Shown here one piece after another: positions 33,214 to 41,490 of a stretch of DNA of 45,154 nt. Made by a program: the position numbers and the translations under genes. Each line of letters begins with the position of its first letter. Positions within the stretch are counted from its first letter, which is position 1. The notes under the pieces were generated by a model that saw only the letters and a program-made list of their open reading frames with translations, ran no database searches and was not told the origin of the DNA. The stretch covers positions 1 to 45,154 of the forward strand of contig PXRN01000021.1 in assembly GCA_003021045.1 (NCBI GenBank), in the 5' to 3' direction. The DNA is from Halobacteriales archaeon QS_4_69_34. GTDB taxonomy: Archaea > Halobacteriota > Halobacteria > Halobacteriales > Halococcaceae.

Positions 33214-33855
33214 ATGAGCACGGACGCTGATGCGGGCGCGGACACCGATCCGGGCGCAGACGCGGATACGAGCACGGACGCTGATGCGGGCGCGAACGGG
33301 ACCGTAAGCGGCCCCGCCGAGACCCACCCGAACGCCGCCCAGAACGTGATCGCGGTCGACGCGAACGACGACGCACGGGGTCTCGTCAACCGTCTGGAGG
33401 CCCACACCGGCGACGGCGTCCGCCACCGGGCGTTCACCGCACTCGTCTTCGATCCCGACGACCGCCTGCTGCTCGCCCAGCGCAGCCCCCGGAAGCGCCT
33501 GTGGGACACCTTCTGGGACGGCACGGTCGCCTCCCACCCCCACGAGGGCCAGACCCAGATCGAGGCGGCACGCGAGCGCCTCGACGCCGAGCTCGGGATC
33601 GCCCCCACACAGTACGACGACCTCCGAGTGACCGATCGCTTCGAGTACAAGCGCTACTACCACGACGAGGGCGTCGAACACGAGGTCTGTGCCGTCCTCC
33701 AGCTCACCCTCGACGACCGGACGCTCGCACCCGACGAGCGCGAGGTCGCCGGGCTCGCGTGGGTTCCTTACGAGCGCCTCCGCGAGCACCCCCAGTGGTA
33801 CCGCCAGCTCCGGCTCTGCCCGTGGTTCGAGATCGCTATGCGCCGGGACCAGTAA
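33214..33855 (+). CDS. Nudix hydrolase / type I isopentenyl-diphosphate isomerase-like protein
   Basis: The 213-residue protein matches the type I IPP isomerase branch of Nudix proteins. The core is HRAFTALVFDPDDRLLLAQR, RKRLWDTFWDGTVASHPHEG, a Nudix-like helix AARERLDAELGI, and GVEHEVCAVL with the two glutamates seen in isomerases. In E. coli Idi the catalytic cysteine lies in SVCGHPQ; here the aligned text is TVASHPH, with Ala106 in its place. The N-terminal 28 residues are an STDADAGA-type acid repeat caused by an exact 25-base duplication. ATG at 33214 follows the lipid kinase stop by 85 bases. Isomerase activity is therefore uncertain. Confidence 0.75.
   Translation: MSTDADAGADTDPGADADTSTDADAGANGTVSGPAETHPNAAQNVIAVDANDDARGLVNRLEAHTGDGVRHRAFTALVFDPDDRLLLAQRSPRKRLWDTFWDGTVASHPHEGQTQIEAARERLDAELGIAPTQYDDLRVTDRFEYKRYYHDEGVEHEVCAVLQLTLDDRTLAPDEREVAGLAWVPYERLREHPQWYRQLRLCPWFEIAMRRDQ
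33216..33294 (+). repeat. In-frame acidic repeat at the start of the Nudix/Idi-like gene
   Basis: The 25-base unit at 33216-33240 recurs exactly at 33270-33294, a period of 54 bases (18 codons). The DNA between is a diverged partial copy of the same GCGGACAC/GATGCGGG words. It encodes the repeated STDADAGA peptide. Confidence 0.85.
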
Positions 33856-33871
33856 CACCCACTTTCGTACG

Positions 33872-34010
33872 CCCACTTTTTTGCGCGGGGTCCTCCGTCG
33901 CTCGTGCCTGCGGCACTCGCTCCTTCGAACCCCGCGCAGAAACCTGGACTAAAAAGGCCGCTCGCTCCCGAACTCCCTCCGGTCGTTCGTCCGCTCGCGG
34001 GAGAGTGCTT
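33872..34010 (+). repeat. Dispersed intergenic repeat, type A copy 1
   Basis: About 140 bases closely match the reverse complement of 40557-40693. Shared blocks are GGGGTCCTCCGTCGCTCGTG, the CGAACCCCGC arm, AAACCTGGAC, AAAAAG and CCGCTCGCGG. A perfect 9-bp inverted repeat (GCGCGGGGT at 33883-33891, ACCCCGCGC at 33929-33937) forms the central stem. Frames read through it give FLRGVLRRSCLR-type peptides that occur only because of the repeat. It fills the gap between the Nudix gene and the SDR gene; the rest of that gap (34011-34202) holds only a TATA-like CTTTTCT at 34174-34180. Confidence 0.85.
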
Positions 34011-34202
34011 GTCCATCGCCACGTCCCGCAGCTGCGACCGCGACCGTCCCGCAGCCGCGACCGGCCTGGCCCCTCCACCGCGATCGTTCCGCGACTGTCG
34101 TGACCTCCCGCGACCGCCGGCCCTGTACCGCGATCCCGCTCCGCCACCGCCCGCTCCGCCGGTGCACGGCACGCTTTTCTCACCGGCGATCGTTCGAGCG
34201 GC

Positions 34203-34901
34203 ATGGACGTCGAGCTGCACGACGACCTCGACGGGCAGGTCGCGCTCGTCACCGGCGCGACGCGAGGCATCGGCGCGCAGATCGCGGCCGAGCTCGTCGA
34301 TCTGGGTGCGACCGTCTACGCCGGGGCGCGCGATCCCGCGGACGTCGGCGCGGCCGATCAGCGGACGATCGAACTCGACGTCACCGACGACGCCGAGATC
34401 GAGGCCACCGTCGAGCGGATCGTCGCGGAGACCGGCCGGCTCGACGTGCTGGTGAACAACGCGGGCATCGGTGGGCCGAGCGAGCCCCTCCACGCGGCCA
34501 GCACGGCGGGCATCGACGCCACGCTGGCGACGAACCTCCGGGGGCCGACGGTCCTCACGAAGCACGCCCTCCCATTCCTGCTCGACGCCGATGGCGGGCG
34601 CGTGGTGACCGTTTCCAGCGGGATGGGCGCGCTCGCCGAAGGCATGGACGGCGGCTCGCCGGCCTACCGGATCTCGAAGGCCGGCGTGAACGGCCTGACG
34701 GTCTATCTCGACGGCGAGTACGGGAGCGACGGGCTGCTCGCCAACGCGGCGTCGCCGGGCTGGGTGCGCACCGACATGGGCGGGTCCGAAGCCACCCGCA
34801 GCGTCGCGGCGGGTGCGGACACACCGGTCTGGCTCGCGCGCTTCGCGCCCGGGAACCCCGGCGGACGGTTCTGGCGCGACCGCGCGACCGTCGAGTGGTA
34901 G
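34203..34901 (+). CDS. SDR family oxidoreductase
   Basis: The 232-residue short-chain dehydrogenase has the cofactor motif TGATRGIG (about residues 18-25), an arginine after strand 2 (AGARDPADV), LVNNAGIGGP, the serine in VTVSSGMGA and the catalytic YRISKAG. The form resembles plant/bacterial carbonyl-reductase-like SDRs, and the end GGRFWRDRATVEW fits that group (the usual wording is FxRDRxxxxW). It probably prefers NADP because of the basic residue. A leaderless start is supported by CTTTTCT 23-29 bases upstream. Substrate is unknown. Confidence 0.87.
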   Translation: MDVELHDDLDGQVALVTGATRGIGAQIAAELVDLGATVYAGARDPADVGAADQRTIELDVTDDAEIEATVERIVAETGRLDVLVNNAGIGGPSEPLHAASTAGIDATLATNLRGPTVLTKHALPFLLDADGGRVVTVSSGMGALAEGMDGGSPAYRISKAGVNGLTVYLDGEYGSDGLLANAASPGWVRTDMGGSEATRSVAAGADTPVWLARFAPGNPGGRFWRDRATVEW

Positions 34902-34994
34902 CCCGGTGGCGTCGCCGGGATGAAAGAAGCGGGACGAGGAACGTGACCGTCGAGCCGTGTCGCCGTGACCGTCGCGGGGGCTACCCGGTGGAGG

Positions 34995-36353
34995 TCAGCG
35001 AAGCGGCTCCGGGACGACGTAGTAGCCCGTCTCGGGCGTGAGAAACAGGTCATGGAGGTTCAGCGCGACCACGACCACGACCACGAGCAGTACCACCGTG
35101 CGGAGCACCCACAGCCACGCCGGCGCGAGCGCCGCCACACCCGACCCTGTTCGGAACTCCGCTATGGCGTCGCGGCCCAGCACCCAGCCGACGAAGGTCA
35201 CGAGCGAGAGCACGGCGACCGGCAACAGGAGCGTGACGGCGATGCCGTCGAACCAGTCGAGCCACGCGGTGTCGAGCGCCGAGGGCACCCCGAGGGCAAA
35301 GACGACGGCCCCGAGGCCGACCGCCGTCGGGGCGCGCTCGAGGTCGTAGCTGTCGACGAGGTAGGCGACGGCGGCCTCGAGCAGGCTGATCGCCGAGGAC
35401 AGCGCCGCGATGAATACGACCCCGAAGAAGACGATCCCCACGATTCGCCCGAGGAGGCCGCCACCGGGCAGCGCCGCGAGCGCCGTCGGGATTGCGACGA
35501 ACACCGCGCCGGGGCCGCCCTCACCGGCCGGGACCCCCTGGGCGAACAGGAGGGGAAGCACGACCAGTCCGGCGAGCACGCCGACGAACGTGTTCGCGAC
35601 GGCGATGGTGAGCCCGTCGACGGGCAGGCTGTCGTCCGCGCCGAGGTAGGAGGCGTAGGTGATCATCACGCCGAACCCGAGCGACAGCGAGAACAGCGCC
35701 TGCCCGAACGCGTCCGGGAGCACGGTGACGGCGTTCGCGGCGAGCGTTCCGAAGTCGGGTGTGAGAAAGAAGGCGTAGCCCTCGCTCGCGCCGGGTAGCG
35801 TCGCCGCGAAGGCCGCGAGGCCGATCAGCAGGGCGACAATGCTCGGGACCATCACCGTCGTCGCCAGCTCGATGCCGTCCTCGATCCCGAGCGCGACGAT
35901 ACCGACCGTGATCAACACGAAGACGGCGTGGGCGCCGACGGCGGGCAGCCCCGCCGAGACCGCCCCGAAGTACGCCTCCGGGGCGGCGAGCGCGGTGCCG
36001 GTGGCGCTGCCGGCGACGTAGCGGGCCACCCAGCCCCCGATGACGCTGTAGTACGACAGCGTCCAGAACGCGGCGAACACGCCGGTCGCACCGACGACCC
36101 ACCACGCCGGTCGGCCGAGCGCGCGGAACGCGCCGATGGCGCTCGTGTTCGCCCGCCGCCCGACGACGAACTCCGCGAGCAGCGCCGGGAGGCCGATCAC
36201 CAGCACTGCGAACAGGTAGACGATCAGAAAGGCCGCCCCGCCGTTCGCGGAGGTCTGAAACGGGAACCGCCACACGTTGCCCAAGCCGACGGCGCTACCG
36301 ATCGCCGCGAGGACGAATCCGATCCTCGTCGTCCACGTCTCCCGTTCTCCCAT
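34995..36353 (-). CDS. Sodium-dependent transporter, NSS (SNF) family
   Basis: The 452-residue LeuT-fold protein opens with TTRIGFVLAAIGSAVGLGN and VWRFPFQTSANGGAAFL, the diagnostic NSS sequence with the unwound TM1. It has about twelve hydrophobic segments. The family imports amino acids or related small solutes with sodium. The length is typical for prokaryotic NSS proteins. The start at 36353 directly precedes the conserved N-terminus, and CAAAAAC at 36380-36386 provides a TATA-like element. Substrate is unknown. Confidence 0.93.
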   Translation of the reverse strand: MGERETWTTRIGFVLAAIGSAVGLGNVWRFPFQTSANGGAAFLIVYLFAVLVIGLPALLAEFVVGRRANTSAIGAFRALGRPAWWVVGATGVFAAFWTLSYYSVIGGWVARYVAGSATGTALAAPEAYFGAVSAGLPAVGAHAVFVLITVGIVALGIEDGIELATTVMVPSIVALLIGLAAFAATLPGASEGYAFFLTPDFGTLAANAVTVLPDAFGQALFSLSLGFGVMITYASYLGADDSLPVDGLTIAVANTFVGVLAGLVVLPLLFAQGVPAGEGGPGAVFVAIPTALAALPGGGLLGRIVGIVFFGVVFIAALSSAISLLEAAVAYLVDSYDLERAPTAVGLGAVVFALGVPSALDTAWLDWFDGIAVTLLLPVAVLSLVTFVGWVLGRDAIAEFRTGSGVAALAPAWLWVLRTVVLLVVVVVVALNLHDLFLTPETGYYVVPEPLR

Positions 36354-36406
36354 GGTCGACGGCGTTCCGTCGTCCTCGTCAAAAACGTTCGTAAAGCGAT
36401 CCCGCG

Positions 36407-37150
36407 CTACGCCTCGCCGTAGACCGGCACGGCCGCGCCGCTCGTGACGCCCGCGGCGTCGCTGCACAGAAAGAGGACCACGTCGGCGATCTCGGCGGGC
36501 GTCGGCCACGAATCGTGGTCGGCGTCGGGCATCATCTCCCGGTTGGCGGGCGTGTCGATTACCTTCGGCACGATCGCGTTCGCGCGCACCTCGCCCCGGT
36601 TTTCCGCCGCCAGCGTCTCGGTCAGCAGGCGCACGCCGGCCTTCGCCGCGCGATAGGGACCGTCGCCCTCGCCACCTTCCAGCGAGGACTTCGCCGACAC
36701 CGAGACGATCGCGCCCTGCCGGCCGTCCGCGCTCCCCTCGCCGCTCCCGTCGGCGCTCTCCCGGAGATGGGGGATGGCGTGCTTCGAGCCGAGGAACGTC
36801 GTCCTGAGATTCACGTCGAGCAGCATCTCGAACTCCTCGGCGGGCGTCTCGTCCAGGGGCTGGCCGCCTGCCCACGTCCCGGCGACGTTACAGAGCGCGT
36901 CGAGCCGGCCGTGCTCCTCGACGACCCCCTCGACGACGCGCTCGACGTCGGCCTCGTCGGTGAAGTCGGCCCGGTAGAAATCGATCCCCGAGGCGTCGAG
37001 CAGCGCGTCCTCGTCGTCGGGATCGACGACGTCCGTCGCGCAGACGGTCGCGCCCGCGCCGCGGAAGGCCTCGCAGATACCGCTGCCGAGCGCGCCGCTC
37101 GCGCCCGTGACGAGCACCACCCGTCCGCCGAAATCGAAGTCGGTCGACAT
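36407..37150 (-). CDS. SDR family oxidoreductase
   Basis: The 247-residue short-chain dehydrogenase has TGASGALG as cofactor motif (about 15-22), an aspartate after strand 2 (ATDVVDPDDED) that favours NAD, a modified NNAG (CNVAGTWAG), catalytic serine in VSVSAKSS and YRAAKAG. It resembles glucose-dehydrogenase/FabG-like oxidoreductases. A minus-strand TATA-like AATAAACC at 37175-37182 sits about 25-32 bases upstream of the ATG. The 267-base gap to the next gene (37151-37417) shows nothing further. Confidence 0.86.
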   Translation of the reverse strand: MSTDFDFGGRVVLVTGASGALGSGICEAFRGAGATVCATDVVDPDDEDALLDASGIDFYRADFTDEADVERVVEGVVEEHGRLDALCNVAGTWAGGQPLDETPAEEFEMLLDVNLRTTFLGSKHAIPHLRESADGSGEGSADGRQGAIVSVSAKSSLEGGEGDGPYRAAKAGVRLLTETLAAENRGEVRANAIVPKVIDTPANREMMPDADHDSWPTPAEIADVVLFLCSDAAGVTSGAAVPVYGEA

Positions 37151-37417
37151 GGGTGCGGCGAGAGCGGCGGGGCGAATAAACCACCCGACTCGTGTCGGAT
37201 TTTTGATGAGTAGGTGCCATCGATCGCGGCGATCATCGAGACGGGAGCGAAAAGAGGGGGAAGGAGGTGCCGAACGTCGATTCGACGACGGGGCCGTGAC
37301 GCCGGTCCGCCGGCGACCGTGGGGCCCGCACGTTCCCGGCGAGAGCGGCGCCGATCGAATCGCTCCCCGCAGGGAGCCCAGCGGCGACCGGTCAGTCCAC
37401 CCCGCGCGGCCGGAAGA

Positions 37418-38644
37418 TCACGTCACGCCGAGCTGCTTGGCGATCGTGTTGAGCTGGATCTCGTCGGCCCCCTCGACGATCCGGAGCACCCGCGCGGCGT
37501 GGAGGCCGTCCATATACGGGTTGTCCTCGGCGAGGCCGTTCCCGCCGTGGACCTGTACCGTGTCGTCGGCGACCTCCCAGAAGGCGTTCGTGGCGAACCA
37601 CTTGAGGATCGAGGTGTCCTCGATGGCGGTCTCGCCCGCGTCGAGCTTCCACGCACACCGCAGGCCGGCGGCGTCGGCCGCGTACGTCTTCGCCCGCCCG
37701 CGGGCGATCTTGTGGGAGATGCCCTGGAACTTCCCGATGGGGCGGCCGAACGCCTCCCGGTCCTGCGCGTAGTCGATGGCCGCATCGAGGAGGTGCTCGG
37801 CGTGGCCGATCGCCTCCGCGCCGAGCTCCAGCCGACCCAGCGAGAGGAAGTCCATCGCGTTGTAGAAGGCGGCGTCGGGCTCGCCGAGCACCCGATTCTC
37901 GCCGACGCGTACGTCGTCGAGGTGCACCTCGGCCTGCATCCCTTCGAACCCGACGGCGTTGTTGAGCGCGCCGACCTCGTACTCCTCGCGCTCGACGAGA
38001 AAGCAGGTGATCCCGCCGTAGCGGCCGGCCTCCTCCGCGGGCGTGGTGCGGGCGAACACCTGCACGAAGTCGGCGTAGGGCGCGTTCGTGATCCACTGTT
38101 TGGTCCCGTTGATGACCCACTCGTCGCCCTCCTTCTCGGCGCGGGCGTCCATGCTCGGCGAGTCCGAACCCGCTCCCGGCTCGGTCTGGGCGAACGCGGT
38201 GGATTTCTCGCCCCGGACCGTGGGCTTCAGGTACTTCTCGACCTGCTCGCCTTCGGCTTGGAGTAGCAGCGGCTTCGGTCCCTCCGGGCCGGCGAGGACG
38301 TACTGGGCGAGGCCCACCCCCTTCCCGGCGACGTGTTTTTTCGCGCGGTACCACGTCACGTTCGAAACGTCGTCGCCGCCGGCCGCCTCCGGCAGGTTCA
38401 TCGCGTAGAAGCCGGCGTCGGCGCTTTTTTTCCTGATCTGCTCGATGGCCTCGACGACCTCGGGGACGAGCCGGCCGTCGGTCTCGTGGCGCAGGCGCGG
38501 GTTCGACCACGTCTCGCCGAGGTCGCTCTCGAGCGGTTCGACTTCGCGCTCGACGAACTCGTCCAAGCTGTCGAGGATGAGCCGCGCCTGCTCGCCGGTC
38601 TCGAAGCTCACGCCCGCTCCCGGGGCCACGTCCTGGGTTGCCAT
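37418..38644 (-). CDS. Acyl-CoA dehydrogenase family protein
   Basis: The 408-residue flavoprotein of the acyl-CoA dehydrogenase family inserts a 2,3-double bond in acyl-CoA substrates. The FAD-binding motif [19 protein letters not shown] and [17 protein letters not shown] are clear. The C-terminal helix bundle has the catalytic-base segment [19 protein letters not shown], with the glutamate in the usual place, and the [15 protein letters not shown] motif. The length is normal. The start is supported by TCTTAAGC at 38667-38674 on the minus strand. Chain-length specificity is unknown. Confidence 0.93.
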   Translation of the reverse strand: MATQDVAPGAGVSFETGEQARLILDSLDEFVEREVEPLESDLGETWSNPRLRHETDGRLVPEVVEAIEQIRKKSADAGFYAMNLPEAAGGDDVSNVTWYRAKKHVAGKGVGLAQYVLAGPEGPKPLLLQAEGEQVEKYLKPTVRGEKSTAFAQTEPGAGSDSPSMDARAEKEGDEWVINGTKQWITNAPYADFVQVFARTTPAEEAGRYGGITCFLVEREEYEVGALNNAVGFEGMQAEVHLDDVRVGENRVLGEPDAAFYNAMDFLSLGRLELGAEAIGHAEHLLDAAIDYAQDREAFGRPIGKFQGISHKIARGRAKTYAADAAGLRCAWKLDAGETAIEDTSILKWFATNAFWEVADDTVQVHGGNGLAEDNPYMDGLHAARVLRIVEGADEIQLNTIAKQLGVT

Positions 38645-38666
38645 GCCCGGCCTCGGGCCGGCCGGC

Positions 38667-38674
38667 TCTTAAGC
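38667..38674 (-). promoter_or_regulatory. TATA-like element for the acyl-CoA dehydrogenase gene
   Basis: TCTTAAGC lies 23-30 bases before the ATG at 38644 on the minus strand. Between it and the opposite-strand promoter at 38972 the roughly 300 bases show no gene. Confidence 0.55.
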
Positions 38675-38971
38675 GCTGTGTGATCACGACCCACCGGCGG
38701 GCGTGGCGTCGGCGGCGGGCGCGCCGTCGATCGGGGGCCCGCGATCGCGCAACGACGGTGAATCGCCGACGGCGAATCGACGGCGGCGATCGGATATCCG
38801 CGAGTGGCGGCGGCTTTCGACCGACAGCCGGTGGCAGAGAGGGCGCTCGGCACACTCGTCGGCGGATCGACGAGCACGTTCTATCGGTGCCGCTGATGGG
38901 GAAGTACCATCACTCCACCGGCCGGCCCGGCCCGAACCACCGGACGGAAGCGGTTCCGGCCGGCACAACGC

Positions 38972-38983
38972 CTATATATAAGG
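38972..38983 (+). promoter_or_regulatory. Strong TATA box of the XRE-type regulator gene
   Basis: CTATATATAAGG is the best TATA box in the window. It lies 18-29 bases before the ATG at 39001, which leaves essentially no leader. Confidence 0.75.
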
Positions 38984-39000
38984 GCGCACTTACAGAGCGT

Positions 39001-39957
39001 ATGTCACGGTCCGCGCTGGTCGGCAACGTGACCGCGATGCTCGAGGACGCGGGCTTTACCGTGAGCGACCGGTGTGCGGTCCGTCCGAAGAGCTTCGACG
39101 TCGCTGCCCGCCGCGGCGAGGACCTCCTGTTGTGCAAGATCCTCGGCAACGTCGACGCCTTCGACGCCACCACGGGCGTCGAGATGCGTCGCCTCGGGGG
39201 CTATCTCGAGGCGACGCCGCTCGTGGTCGGCCTCCGGACGCGCAACGAGGAGCTACAGCCGGGCGTGATGTATCTGCGACACGGTGTCCCCGCCCTCTCG
39301 CCCGACACCGCGATGGACCTCTTCGTCGAGGGAGTCCCGCCGATGATCTACGCCGCCCCCGGGGGGCTGTACGTCGACATCGATGGCGACGTGCTCGCCG
39401 ACGAGCGCGAGGAGCGCGGCCTGAGCCTCGGGGAGCTGGCGAGCGAGCTCGGCGTCTCCCGACGGACGGTCTCGAAGTACGAGGACGGCATGAACGCCTC
39501 CGTCGAGGTCGCCGCCCGCCTGGAGGACCTCTTCGATGCGCCGCTCGCGAGCCCGGTCGAAGTGCTCGACGGGGCCGAGGCCCTCCCCGAAGAGGCGGCG
39601 ACGAGCGACGAGCCGACCCCCGAGCCCGACGACGCGGCGCTACTCGCCGTGCTCCGGCGGGTCGGCTTCGACGTCCATCCGACGACACGAGCGCCATTCA
39701 AGGCGGTCAGCGAGAACGACGACGGGGGCGAGAGCGTTCTGACCGGGCACTCGGCGTTCACCCGGACGGCCGAGAAGCGCGCGCGCATCATGAGTTCACT
39801 GGGGGCTGTCACCCGGACGCGCTCGGTCTACGTCGTCGATCGGACGACCCGGGAGGCCGTCGAGGACACCGCGCTCATCGAGCGCGAGGAAGTCGAGGGG
39901 ATCGACCACCCCGACGACCTGAGGGACCTGATCAGCGAGCGGGCCGAAGCCTCCTAG
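39001..39957 (+). CDS. Archaeal HTH (XRE-type) transcriptional regulator
   Basis: The 318-residue protein belongs to the conserved archaeal family of putative HTH-type transcriptional regulators. The N-terminal 115 residues resemble a restriction-endonuclease-like/DUF region ([36 protein letters not shown]). A Cro/C1-type helix-turn-helix follows at about residues 127-180 ([20 protein letters not shown], then SKYEDG). The C-terminal part has an acidic linker, then [18 protein letters not shown] and [21 protein letters not shown]. The strong TATA box directly upstream suggests high expression. Targets are unknown. Confidence 0.85.
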   Translation: MSRSALVGNVTAMLEDAGFTVSDRCAVRPKSFDVAARRGEDLLLCKILGNVDAFDATTGVEMRRLGGYLEATPLVVGLRTRNEELQPGVMYLRHGVPALSPDTAMDLFVEGVPPMIYAAPGGLYVDIDGDVLADEREERGLSLGELASELGVSRRTVSKYEDGMNASVEVAARLEDLFDAPLASPVEVLDGAEALPEEAATSDEPTPEPDDAALLAVLRRVGFDVHPTTRAPFKAVSENDDGGESVLTGHSAFTRTAEKRARIMSSLGAVTRTRSVYVVDRTTREAVEDTALIEREEVEGIDHPDDLRDLISERAEAS

Positions 39958-40019
39958 CCGTCGAGTCACACCGGAGAACGACGGAAAACGACTTTGTGGC
40001 CGCCGGATCACGGGCGCGC

Positions 40020-40427
40020 ATGGACTGTCCCGAGTGTGGCACGGAGGCGGTGACGTTCGCCGTGCCGGCCGACCTCCGGGAACACATCCCGGCCGGCGAG
40101 CCCGTGGTCGCGCTCTGTCCGCGCTGTCTCTCGTTCCGGCCCGCCCCGGGAGCGGAGCCGGGACGCTCCCCGGATTCGGAACCGGCGTTCGCGGCCGTGA
40201 GCGACGCTTTCCCGACGGGCGGGGCCGCCGTTCCGATGGCGCTCGCCGTCGGGCTGCTCGACTCGTTCGCGCTCTACCGCGCCGACGTCGAAGCGCTCGT
40301 CGAGCACGTCGAGCGCGCCGGCGTCGATCCCCTGCTGGTGCTCGACCGGCTCGCGGCCGACCCCACCGTCGAGACCGGCATCGACATCCCACGGCGGCGA
40401 CACCAGCTCGCTCAACTGCTGGAGTAA
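40020..40427 (+). CDS. DUF6276-like haloarchaeal zinc-ribbon protein
   Basis: The 135-residue protein starts with a zinc ribbon, DCPECGTEAVTFAVP and ALCPRCLSF (two Cys-x2-Cys pairs), followed by a helical region with AVPMALAVGLLDSFALYR and a helix-rich end. It matches my recollection of the haloarchaeal DUF6276 family, whose role is unknown. It follows the XRE-type regulator on the same strand by 62 bases. A hairpin begins five bases after its stop. Confidence 0.72.
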   Translation: MDCPECGTEAVTFAVPADLREHIPAGEPVVALCPRCLSFRPAPGAEPGRSPDSEPAFAAVSDAFPTGGAAVPMALAVGLLDSFALYRADVEALVEHVERAGVDPLLVLDRLAADPTVETGIDIPRRRHQLAQLLE

Positions 40428-40431
40428 GCTA

Positions 40432-40486
40432 CCCACGAGTTGTTCGTGGGCTTTCGCGTGGACTCCCGTTCACCGTGGGCTTCCAC
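40432..40486 (+). terminator. Structured element after the DUF6276-like gene
   Basis: CCCACGA (40432-40438) and TCGTGGG (40444-40450) form a perfect 7-bp hairpin with a 5-nt loop. A second pairing GTGGA (40458-40462) with TCCAC (40482-40486) follows. It may be a terminator. It also recalls the hairpin ends of IS200/IS605-type elements or their non-autonomous derivatives in haloarchaea, but no transposase is nearby. The sequence from 40487 to 40556 shows no gene. Confidence 0.45.
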
Positions 40487-40556
40487 TCACGCTTGGATGT
40501 GAGCGCGGCACGGTGGCGAGGCGGAGCGGGGCGGCGACTGGCGGGGTGCGAGTGCA

Positions 40557-40693
40557 GGCAGTTCTTCCGCGAGCGGCCGAACGAGCGGAGCGAGTGAGGC
40601 GCTCGCGGCTTTTTGGTCCAGGTTTTGTGCGGGGTTCGGCGGAGCGAGCGCCGCCGGAGGCACGAGCGACGGAGGACCCCGCATAAAAAGTGG
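40557..40693 (-). repeat. Dispersed intergenic repeat, type A copy 2
   Basis: This is the inverted copy of the element at 33872-34010; on the minus strand it shows the same block order. The central stem is TGCGGGGT (40628-40635) with ACCCCGCA (40676-40683). Arm pairs have changed in compensating fashion relative to copy 1 (GCGCGGGGT/ACCCCGCGC there, TGCGGGGT/ACCCCGCA here). It lies between two converging genes. Confidence 0.85.
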
Positions 40694-40696
40694 TGC

Positions 40697-41287
40697 TCAG
40701 AACGAGACGTTCGACTCCATGCCTTCAGTCGCCTCTTCGAGTCCCGTCTCGCGGAGCCCGGTCGTCCGGGCGTCGAGGTCGGCGTCCCCAAGGAGCTCGT
40801 CGAACGCCTCGCGGCGGCGGTCGCCGATCCGTCGGCGCTCCTGTTGGGTGGCGAGGACGCGCCGGTAGCGCCGGACGGTCGGGACGGCGGCGTCGAGGGC
40901 GGCGGCCGATGCCTCGATCGACCGGCCCGCCTCGCGCAGTTCGTCGAGCGCGTCGAGATCGAGCGGAGCGTCGAGGTCCGCCTCGCGGACGAGGTGGAGA
41001 TCGAGCCGGGCTCGACGGACCGTCCCGCTGGAGACGCCGAGCGCGTCGGCGAGCGCGCCGTCGTCCATCCTGTCGTAGAACCCCCGGGCGACGCACGCGA
41101 GCGACTCGTCTGTGAGCCCGGTGTCGAACCCGGTGCGCTCGCGGGCCCGGTCGAGCAGCGCGCCGAGGCGCTCCTCGCGTTCGCCGCGCGCGAGCGATCC
41201 GCGGGCAGCGGCCTGCTCGTCGGTGACCGTCGGTCCGTCGGCGATGTCGACGAAGATATCGCGGAGCTGTTCGGTCTTCTCGTCCAC
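40697..41287 (-). CDS. Conditioned-medium-induced protein 4-like
   Basis: The 196-residue acidic protein begins VDEKTEQLRDIFVDIADGPT and contains a helix-turn-helix-like segment, DGALADALGVSSGTVRRAR, then DLHLVREADLDAPLDLDAL. This matches the haloarchaeal family annotated as conditioned medium-induced protein 4, first linked to late-growth expression; the molecular role is unknown, but the HTH-like region suggests DNA binding. The GTG start at 41287 is chosen because TCAAAAGA at 41313-41320 (minus-strand TCTTTTGA) lies about 26-33 bases upstream, and the longer frame is arginine-rich. Confidence 0.7.
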   Translation of the reverse strand: MDEKTEQLRDIFVDIADGPTVTDEQAAARGSLARGEREERLGALLDRARERTGFDTGLTDESLACVARGFYDRMDDGALADALGVSSGTVRRARLDLHLVREADLDAPLDLDALDELREAGRSIEASAAALDAAVPTVRRYRRVLATQQERRRIGDRRREAFDELLGDADLDARTTGLRETGLEEATEGMESNVSF

Positions 41288-41361
41288 GGCGACGGGAGTC
41301 GGCCGTCGGCGCTCAAAAGACTGACGCCGATCGCGGGACCGCCGAAGACTCCCTGACGGCC

Positions 41362-41380
41362 GCTCCTGGGGACTAGGAGC
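41362..41380. promoter_or_regulatory. Palindrome between the Cmi4-like gene and the biotin transporter operon
   Basis: GCTCCT (41362-41367) and AGGAGC (41375-41380) form a perfect 6-bp inverted repeat with a 7-base spacer. It lies just upstream of a weak TATA-like ACTAAGA near 41395, about 110 bases before bioY. It is an operator candidate for the biotin operon, without direct evidence. Confidence 0.35.
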
Positions 41381-41490
41381 CATCAACCGACGTGACTAAG
41401 AGGGTCGATCACCCGCCACCGAGACATGACCGACCGGACCGATTCGAGCGGTGGCCGCCGGTGGGCCCGCGCGGGCGGCGGGGGAGAGCG

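Noticed and set aside
32073..33650. Long minus-strand open frame continuing upstream of the PHP gene
   Set aside because: It is antisense to the lipid kinase and Nudix genes, both clear families. GC-rich DNA commonly keeps the opposite frame open.
33872..33952. Short ORFs encoding FLRGVLRRSCLR-type peptides in the type A repeats
   Set aside because: The same peptide appears from both repeat copies with stops and frame breaks, so it reflects the DNA repeat, not a conserved protein.
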